Assembly: GCF_900142675.1 (NCBI RefSeq)
Contig: NZ_FRBS01000003.1
Coordinates: 124,001-188,000 of the forward strand
Direction of reading: 5' to 3'
Source of the DNA: Shouchella rhizosphaerae
Lineage (GTDB): Bacteria; Bacillota; Bacilli; Bacillales; Bacillaceae_D
DNA length: 64,000 bases
The notes beneath the pieces are model-generated. The model worked only from the letters and a program-made list of their open reading frames with translations, searched no databases and was not told the DNA's origin. Positions 59,063 through 64,000 of the stretch are shown piece after piece. A program made the translations under genes and the position numbers. Positions within the stretch are counted from its first letter, which is position 1. Every line of letters starts with the position of its first letter.

Positions 59063-61489
59063 CTATGCCCGCAACACGGCACCCGTTTGCTTTTGCACTT
59101 CTGCCACTATCCCTTCATGGGCCAAAGATGCTTCTTCGTCCGTTAATGTCCGTTCCGCATGGCGGTAAGTGAGAGAAAAGGCGATTGATTTCTTCCCGCT
59201 TTCCATATGCTCACCTTCGTACACATCGAAAATGGAAACTGTTTCTAATAATTCTCCGCCAGCTTCACGGATTATTGCCATTAATTCAGCTGCCGTCGTT
59301 TCTTTTGAAACAACTAGAGCCATATCGCGGGTAATTGCTGGATAGCGAGGGATCCCTCTATATATGAGCGCCTCTGTCTCAGCGGCAAAAAGCGCATCGA
59401 CATTTAATTCCAACACGTATGTCTCATTTAAATCAAGTGCTTTTTGCGTACTCGGATGGACTTGGGCTAGAAACCCAATTGACTCGCCTTTGAGCAACAC
59501 ATTGGCGGTACGACCTGGATGGAAGCCTGGGCGCACATCCGGTTTGTATTCAATTTGTTCACTTAGACCAAGCGTTTCCATTAAACCTTCGGCAATCCCT
59601 TTTAGCACATAAAAGTCGACTGCTTTTTTCTCACCTTGCCACGGATGGCTCATATATGTCCCACTTAATAGGACAGCAAGACGTTCCTGTTCTGTAGGCA
59701 GTTCAGTCAACGTTTCTTGCTCGCTCAAAAACACTGAGCCACGTTCATACAGGAGGACGTCATTGTTTTTTCGATTCAAATTGTACGTGCAAATATCGTA
59801 TAAATGAGGAAGCAAACTTGTACGCATTGTGCTCCGTTCTTCGCTCATTGGCATGGCCACTTGGATCGGCTTAATCGTTTCCGCAGCAAACAACGCTGCT
59901 TTCTCCGAACTGGTTAACGCATACGAAATCGCTTCAGAAAGGCCAGCACTTCTTAAATACGCCTCCATTTTCCGACGTTTTGCTTGTTCAGCGGTCCGCT
60001 TCCCTTGTGTAGTGTTGCCAACAGGTAATGTTGAAGGAAGCTCGTCATATCCATAAAGGCGTGCCACTTCTTCGTACAAATCCTCTGGAATCGTAATATC
60101 GCCGCGGCGATGCGGAACGGTTACATGTAGATCAGAGCCAACTTTTTCACACGGAAACTGGAGGCGTCTCATTAGTGCCGCAACTTCCATGATGGACAAA
60201 TTTGTCCCAATACGCTCATTCATTTTGTCCAAATCAAGGGCAATCACTCTCTCCGAGCGAACACGCGCATCCGCAATGGCCGCTCCGCTTAGCACGATCC
60301 CGCCAGCTATTTCTTGGATTAAGTAAGCAGCTCGTCGTGCTGCCTCTGACACCCGTTCCTGATTAATGCCTTTTTCGAATCGAGCGCTAGAGTCACTGCG
60401 TAAGCCAGCAAGACGAGCTGAGCGTCTGACCACTGTCGGATGGAAGGCGGCAGCCTCTAATACGACCGTCGTTGTCGCCGCTGTTACCTCTGAATGAAGG
60501 CCGCCCATTACACCAGCAAGCGCGACTGGTTCGCGCCCGTTTGTGACCACTAACTGTTCAGGCGATAGTGTCCGCTTCTCGCCATCTAGTGTCGTAAACG
60601 CCTCTTCTGCTTTCGCGCGACGCACATGGATTGATTTCGAGGCAAGGGCATGGTAGTCAAACGCATGCAGTGGTTGCCCATATTCAAGAAGCACGTAGTT
60701 GGTGACATCAACGACGTTGCTGATAGGACGGATACCTGCTGCCATGAGACGGTTTTGCAGCCATGAAGGCGATGGCCCGATTTTAACGTCTTTTATTACA
60801 AGTGCTTGATAAAACGGTGTATCTTCGCCATTTTCGACGCTCACATTGATATAACCGTCAGCAGATTCGATGACTTCTTTCACTTTGGTTTTCGGCATTT
60901 TTATTGGCCGATCATAAAGGGCAGCCAACTCATAAGCAACGCCAAGCATATGCATGCAATCAGAGCGATTCGGTGTTAAATCAAGTTCCAGCACACTATC
61001 GTTTAACTCGAAAAGTGCTAACGCATCTTGTCCAGGTTCAACGCTTTGTGTTTCCGGGAATACATAAATCCCGTCAACATAACCTTTTGGCACTAGTTTG
61101 CTGTCAATACCGAGCTCTTGCAAAGAGCAAATCATCCCGTTGGAGTGCTGTCCGCGCAATTTCGCTTTTTTAATTTTGATGCCACCAGGCAAACGCGCCC
61201 CTACTTTGGCAACGGCGACATACTGGCCAGAGCTAACATTCGGCGCCCCGCAAACAATTTGGACACGTTCTTCCTCGCCAATATCAACTTGACATACATT
61301 TAGCTTGTCCGCATCAGGATGAGGGGCTACTTCAGCCACATAACCGACAACCACATTGGTTGCCCCTTTATTCCGTTCGTGAATAAAGTCAATTTCTATA
61401 CCGCTCCGCGTCATTTTCTCAGCAATCTCTTGCGGGCTAATATCACCAATCTCTATATATTCTTGTAGCCATTTATATGAAACGAGCAA
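59063..61489 (-). CDS. pheT: Phenylalanine-tRNA ligase beta subunit
   Basis: Editing and tRNA-binding subunit of the (alpha beta)2 synthetase, 808 residues. Order: B1 and the EMAP-like tRNA-binding domain (about 40-155, GYVAEVAPHPDADKLNVCQV), B3/B4 editing domain (about 210-380), B5 (about 400-475), catalytic-like core and C-terminal anticodon-binding FDX-ACB domain (from about 715, YPAITRDMALVV). It lies 13 nt after pheS. Confidence 0.97.
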   Translation of the reverse strand: MLVSYKWLQEYIEIGDISPQEIAEKMTRSGIEIDFIHERNKGATNVVVGYVAEVAPHPDADKLNVCQVDIGEEERVQIVCGAPNVSSGQYVAVAKVGARLPGGIKIKKAKLRGQHSNGMICSLQELGIDSKLVPKGYVDGIYVFPETQSVEPGQDALALFELNDSVLELDLTPNRSDCMHMLGVAYELAALYDRPIKMPKTKVKEVIESADGYINVSVENGEDTPFYQALVIKDVKIGPSPSWLQNRLMAAGIRPISNVVDVTNYVLLEYGQPLHAFDYHALASKSIHVRRAKAEEAFTTLDGEKRTLSPEQLVVTNGREPVALAGVMGGLHSEVTAATTTVVLEAAAFHPTVVRRSARLAGLRSDSSARFEKGINQERVSEAARRAAYLIQEIAGGIVLSGAAIADARVRSERVIALDLDKMNERIGTNLSIMEVAALMRRLQFPCEKVGSDLHVTVPHRRGDITIPEDLYEEVARLYGYDELPSTLPVGNTTQGKRTAEQAKRRKMEAYLRSAGLSEAISYALTSSEKAALFAAETIKPIQVAMPMSEERSTMRTSLLPHLYDICTYNLNRKNNDVLLYERGSVFLSEQETLTELPTEQERLAVLLSGTYMSHPWQGEKKAVDFYVLKGIAEGLMETLGLSEQIEYKPDVRPGFHPGRTANVLLKGESIGFLAQVHPSTQKALDLNETYVLELNVDALFAAETEALIYRGIPRYPAITRDMALVVSKETTAAELMAIIREAGGELLETVSIFDVYEGEHMESGKKSIAFSLTYRHAERTLTDEEASLAHEGIVAEVQKQTGAVLRA

Positions 61490-61502
61490 TGTGTCGCCCT
61501 CC

Positions 61503-62537
61503 TTAAACGTCTTTAAATTGCATTAGAAACCGAAGATCATTTGCATAAAATTGGCGGATGTCGTCTATATCATATTTCAACATTGCCAAACGCTCTACGC
61601 CCATACCGAAGGCAAAGCCGCTATACTCATTGGCATCAAAGCCGCTCATTTCAAGGACACGGGGGTGAACCATTCCTGCCCCAAGCACTTCAATCCAACC
61701 AGATTGTTTGCATACTCGGCAACCTTTTCCGCTACATATTCCACAAGATACATCGACTTCCACTGATGGTTCCGTAAACGGGAAGAAACTTGGGCGCAGG
61801 CGAATGGAACGGTCTTGGCCAAAAAATTGTTTCGCGAATGTTTCGAGTACCCCTTTCAAGTCGCTCATACGCACTTTTTTATCAACATAAAGCCCTTCCA
61901 CTTGCATGAATTGATGCGAGTGGGTTGCATCGTCATCATCGCGGCGAAATACTTTCCCAGGAACAACGACTTTAACTGGGCCTTTTCCTGCAAATTTTTC
62001 CATTGTCCGCGCCTGGACTGGCGATGTTTGCGTCCGCAACAACAAGTCCTCTGTTACATAAAACGAATCCTGCATATCTCTTGCCGGGTGGTCTTTTGGC
62101 AAATTCATTGCTTCAAAGTTGTAATAATCCGTTTCAATTTCTGGCCCTTCCCCAATCGAAAAACCAAGCCCTAAAAAGATTTCTTCGATTTCCGTGACAA
62201 CCGCAGTCAATGGGTGAATCGCGCCTTGAAGCGCCGGGCGACCTGGCAACGTCACGTCGATTGATTCTTGTTCAAGCTGCTGTTTAATCGCAGCTTCTTG
62301 AAGTTTTTTACTTTTTTCATCCAATTTGTTTTTGATTTCATCACGCACTTCATTGGCGAGGGCACCAATAATTGGGCGTTCTTCCGCTGACAATTTCCCC
62401 ATGCCGCGAAGGACTTCGGTAATCGGCCCCTTTTTCCCTAAATAGGCAACGCGAATCGCTTGAATATCTTGCTCTGATTTCGCTACCTCGGCTTTGTCCA
62501 ACGCCTCATGCTTTAATGCCGTTAGCTGTTCTCGCAT
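61503..62537 (-). CDS. pheS: Phenylalanine-tRNA ligase alpha subunit
   Basis: Catalytic subunit charging tRNA-Phe. It is 344 residues from the ATG at 62537 ([20 protein letters not shown]), preceded by AGGAGGC. The open frame continues upstream to 62762, but that part is the T-box. An N-terminal coiled coil is followed by class II motif 2 [19 protein letters not shown] and motif 3 [31 protein letters not shown] insertion with four Cys is normal for Firmicute PheS. Confidence 0.97.
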   Translation of the reverse strand: MREQLTALKHEALDKAEVAKSEQDIQAIRVAYLGKKGPITEVLRGMGKLSAEERPIIGALANEVRDEIKNKLDEKSKKLQEAAIKQQLEQESIDVTLPGRPALQGAIHPLTAVVTEIEEIFLGLGFSIGEGPEIETDYYNFEAMNLPKDHPARDMQDSFYVTEDLLLRTQTSPVQARTMEKFAGKGPVKVVVPGKVFRRDDDDATHSHQFMQVEGLYVDKKVRMSDLKGVLETFAKQFFGQDRSIRLRPSFFPFTEPSVEVDVSCGICSGKGCRVCKQSGWIEVLGAGMVHPRVLEMSGFDANEYSGFAFGMGVERLAMLKYDIDDIRQFYANDLRFLMQFKDV

Positions 62538-62574
62538 GGCAATGCCTCCTTGTATCCTTTCTTTCCTTTTAAAC

Positions 62575-62832
62575 AATAAAAAAAGCCTTCTACTCCCTAA
62601 AAAGGGACGAAAGCTCCGTGGTACCACCCTTCGTTTGCACTTGCTAAAAAAGTGCAACTTCATTGTCCATAACGGCTCTAAACCGGGAACATCTTTTAGA
62701 GATGCCAGCTCAAGAGTGAATTCGGCCCATCCTACCATAGAAACGCTTCCAGTCTTTGGCATTCCCTCCCTGAAAGGCGGTTTTAAGCTTACTACTCTCT
62801 ATCAACGCTTTTTATCCTATACAATTACGATT
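62575..62832 (-). promoter_or_regulatory. Phenylalanine-responsive T-box leader of pheST
   Basis: Minus strand T-box AAGGGTGGTACCACGG (62613-62628) is followed by the terminator stem AGCTTTCGTCCC-TTTTTAGGGAGTAGAAGGCT type hairpin and TTTTTTT (about 62579-62612). Upstream, stem I shows AGAGAGTAGTAAGCTT. The specifier loop GAATTCACTCTTGAG has TTC (Phe) followed by A. Known T-boxes of this layout let uncharged tRNA-Phe prevent termination. Confidence 0.93.
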
Positions 62833-62839
62833 GCTTTTT

Positions 62840-62868
62840 ATTATAATCAATTGCCACACAAGCTGCAA
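62840..62868 (-). promoter_or_regulatory. Sigma-A promoter for pheST
   Basis: Minus strand: TTGCAG (62863-62868), 17-nt spacer, TATAAT (62840-62845), 2 nt after the ysgA stop. Confidence 0.85.
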
Positions 62869-62870
62869 GC

Positions 62871-63611
62871 TTAACTTTTCAAGGCAAATAGCAAAATACC
62901 GGCAGCTACAGAAACGTTTAATGATTCTGCTTTCCGGTTTTGGCGGATAAATAGGTTCTCCGTAGCAGCATCCAACAAATGGCTTTGCACGCCTTCCCCT
63001 TCATTTCCAAGCAAAAGCGCAAACTGTTCTTGGGAGTGGAACTGATCATGTGGCGTAGCATCCTGTAAAGATGTTCCGTAAACCGGAATACCACTTTCTT
63101 TGAGCGCCTCTATCCAGGTAACTAGATCGCCCATATAAACAGGTAAATGAAACAATGCCCCTTGTGTTGCTCGGATCACTTTTGCATTAAATAAATCAGC
63201 ACAACCACTGCCTAAAACAACTCCTGCTGCATCAGCAGCCAATGCCGTGCGGATAATCGTTCCGACATTGCCTGGGTCTTGAACCCGGTCAAGAAGAACA
63301 AACCGCCCTTTCAACCGTTCTGGGGTATGCCACTGTTTTTTTTGACATACAGCTACAATGCCTTGAGGGCTTTTCGTTTCCGATAACTCCTTCATGACGG
63401 CTTCAGAAACGCCTATGCATTCCCCGGGAAATAAGCTTGCATCGTCTGCAGTCGTAAGCACCGTTTCTACTTTCCAATCTGATTTCCACGCTTCTTCAAC
63501 TAAATGTTCCCCTTCTATTAAAAACCGTCCTGTCTGGTCACGTCCTTTTTTGCTATGTAATTTTTTCCATGCTTTAATACGTTCATTTTTGACTGATTCT
63601 ATCCGTTTCAT
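62871..63611 (-). CDS. ysgA: TrmH-family RNA 2'-O-methyltransferase (YsgA-like)
   Basis: SpoU-class methyltransferase of 246 residues. The start at 63611 (MKRIESVKNERIKAWKKLHS) follows AAGGGGCC; the frame from 63683 has no site. The N-terminal RNA-binding domain (about 1-95) precedes the knotted SPOUT domain with motif 1 LLDRVQDPGNVGTIIRTALA, motif 2 LLLGNEGEGV and motif 3 ESLNVSVAAGILLF. The RNA target is not known from sequence. Confidence 0.92.
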   Translation of the reverse strand: MKRIESVKNERIKAWKKLHSKKGRDQTGRFLIEGEHLVEEAWKSDWKVETVLTTADDASLFPGECIGVSEAVMKELSETKSPQGIVAVCQKKQWHTPERLKGRFVLLDRVQDPGNVGTIIRTALAADAAGVVLGSGCADLFNAKVIRATQGALFHLPVYMGDLVTWIEALKESGIPVYGTSLQDATPHDQFHSQEQFALLLGNEGEGVQSHLLDAATENLFIRQNRKAESLNVSVAAGILLFALKS

Positions 63612-63672
63612 GACCAATGGCCCCTTTTTATGCTGTTGTCGACATTTACTAACAGAATAGCTTGTTTTCGAT

Positions 63673-63701
63673 TTATAATCCACCTTAGTTCGGGAATACT
63701 A
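63673..63701 (+). promoter_or_regulatory. Candidate forespore (sigma-G/F) promoter for sspI
   Basis: TTATA (63673-63677), 17 nt, AATACTA (63695-63701), close to the sigma-G pattern GHATR/CATWHTA with one mismatch in each box. sspI is forespore-expressed in B. subtilis. Confidence 0.4.
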
Positions 63702-63736
63702 CTAGTCGATTCACCATTTTAAAGGGGGTTATTTCA

Positions 63737-63946
63737 TTGAGCTTTAATTTGCGCAACGCGATTATGGCGAATATACAAGGCAGTTCCCAACAAGAAGTCG
63801 AAGCAACAATCGTCGATGCCATGGAAAGTGGCGAAGAAAAAATGTTGCCGGGACTTGGCGTGCTTTTTGAAGTCTACTGGAAACATGCAGATGAATCCCA
63901 AAAAGACGAGCTTTGTGCTGAAATTAGCAAAGGGCTTAATGAATAA
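63737..63946 (+). CDS. sspI: Small acid-soluble spore protein I
   Basis: Minor forespore protein of 69 residues from a TTG start after AAAGGGGG. The SspI hallmark GEEKMLPGLGVLFEVYW is intact, with LRNAIMANI and IVDAMESG before it. It is not related to the DNA-binding alpha/beta SASPs. It is divergent from ysgA and monocistronic, with its own terminator. Confidence 0.95.
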   Translation: MSFNLRNAIMANIQGSSQQEVEATIVDAMESGEEKMLPGLGVLFEVYWKHADESQKDELCAEISKGLNE

Positions 63947-63976
63947 GCGAGCAGGATTTTCCTGTTCGCTTTTTTC
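63946..63976 (+). terminator. Terminator after sspI
   Basis: AGCGAGCAGG, ATTTT loop, CCTGTTCGCT then TTTTTC, starting at the stop codon. Confidence 0.9.
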
Positions 63977-64000
63977 ATAATCGCTTTAGTCAAGGACAGC

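Overview
The window reads as a chromosomal segment of a low-to-mid GC, endospore-forming Bacillaceae. Spore genes (gerE, gerM, cotA, sspI), lonA/lonB in tandem, T-box leaders on ilvB and pheS, and AAGGAGG-type ribosome sites all support this. The block order closely follows one arm of the Bacillus subtilis map: sspI, ysgA, pheST, zapA, cvpA-like, polX, mutS2, yshE, lcfA, fadR, fadB, etfBA, trxA, uvrC, yslB, sdhCAB, ysmA, gerE, racE, ysmB, gerM, rph, ysnA, ysnB, ilv-leu, ysoA, tig, clpX, lonB, lonA, ysxC, hemAXCDBL. From the CotA-type laccase and overall codon use I infer a relative of Shouchella (Bacillus) clausii, but the species cannot be proven from this sequence alone.

Layout, left to right. 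1-6.3 kb: the heme operon hemAXCDBL (minus), with hemL cut by the window edge. 6.3-15.4 kb: protein quality control, with ysxC/engB, lonA, lonB, clpX, tig and a TPR protein. 15.5-25.8 kb: the branched-chain amino acid operon ilvBHC-leuABCD behind a leucine T-box, preceded by ilvD. 25.9-29.7 kb: three plus-strand accessory genes, namely a small nuclease-fold protein, a membrane GT2 glycosyltransferase and a CotA laccase. 29.8-30.6 kb: a tRNA-Arg/tRNA-Gly operon whose leader carries tandem copies of the 5' half of the tRNA-Gly gene. 30.6-39.7 kb: ysnB, ysnA, rph, gerM, tRNA hydroxylase trhO, ferredoxin, racE, a MarR regulator, ptsHI and gerE. 39.7-47.9 kb: ysmA, sdhCAB, a Ktr/Trk-type potassium transporter, yslB, uvrC and trxA. 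48-53.4 kb: fatty-acid degradation genes etfA, etfB, fadB, fadR and lcfA, with a FadR operator and a cre site. 53.4-64 kb: yshE, mutS2, polX, a cvpA-like gene, zapA, pheT, pheS with a Phe T-box, ysgA and sspI.

How the parts work together. Each large operon sits behind a recognisable control element: a leucine T-box for ilv-leu, a phenylalanine T-box for pheST, a FadR palindrome for fadR and downstream genes, a cre site for lcfA, and candidate sigma-K promoters for gerE and cotA. Most of the window is conserved housekeeping sequence. The unusual parts are the tRNA-Gly half-gene tandem repeat at 30.1-30.5 kb, an inserted element between two copies of a terminator hairpin at 33.8-34.0 kb with relatives at 15.5 and 40.3 kb, a degenerate restriction-fold protein at 25.9 kb, a 27-residue membrane peptide ORF at 53.4 kb, and several departures from the expected gene order (no rnhC, no lysC; trhO-fdx, ptsHI and a potassium transporter present instead).
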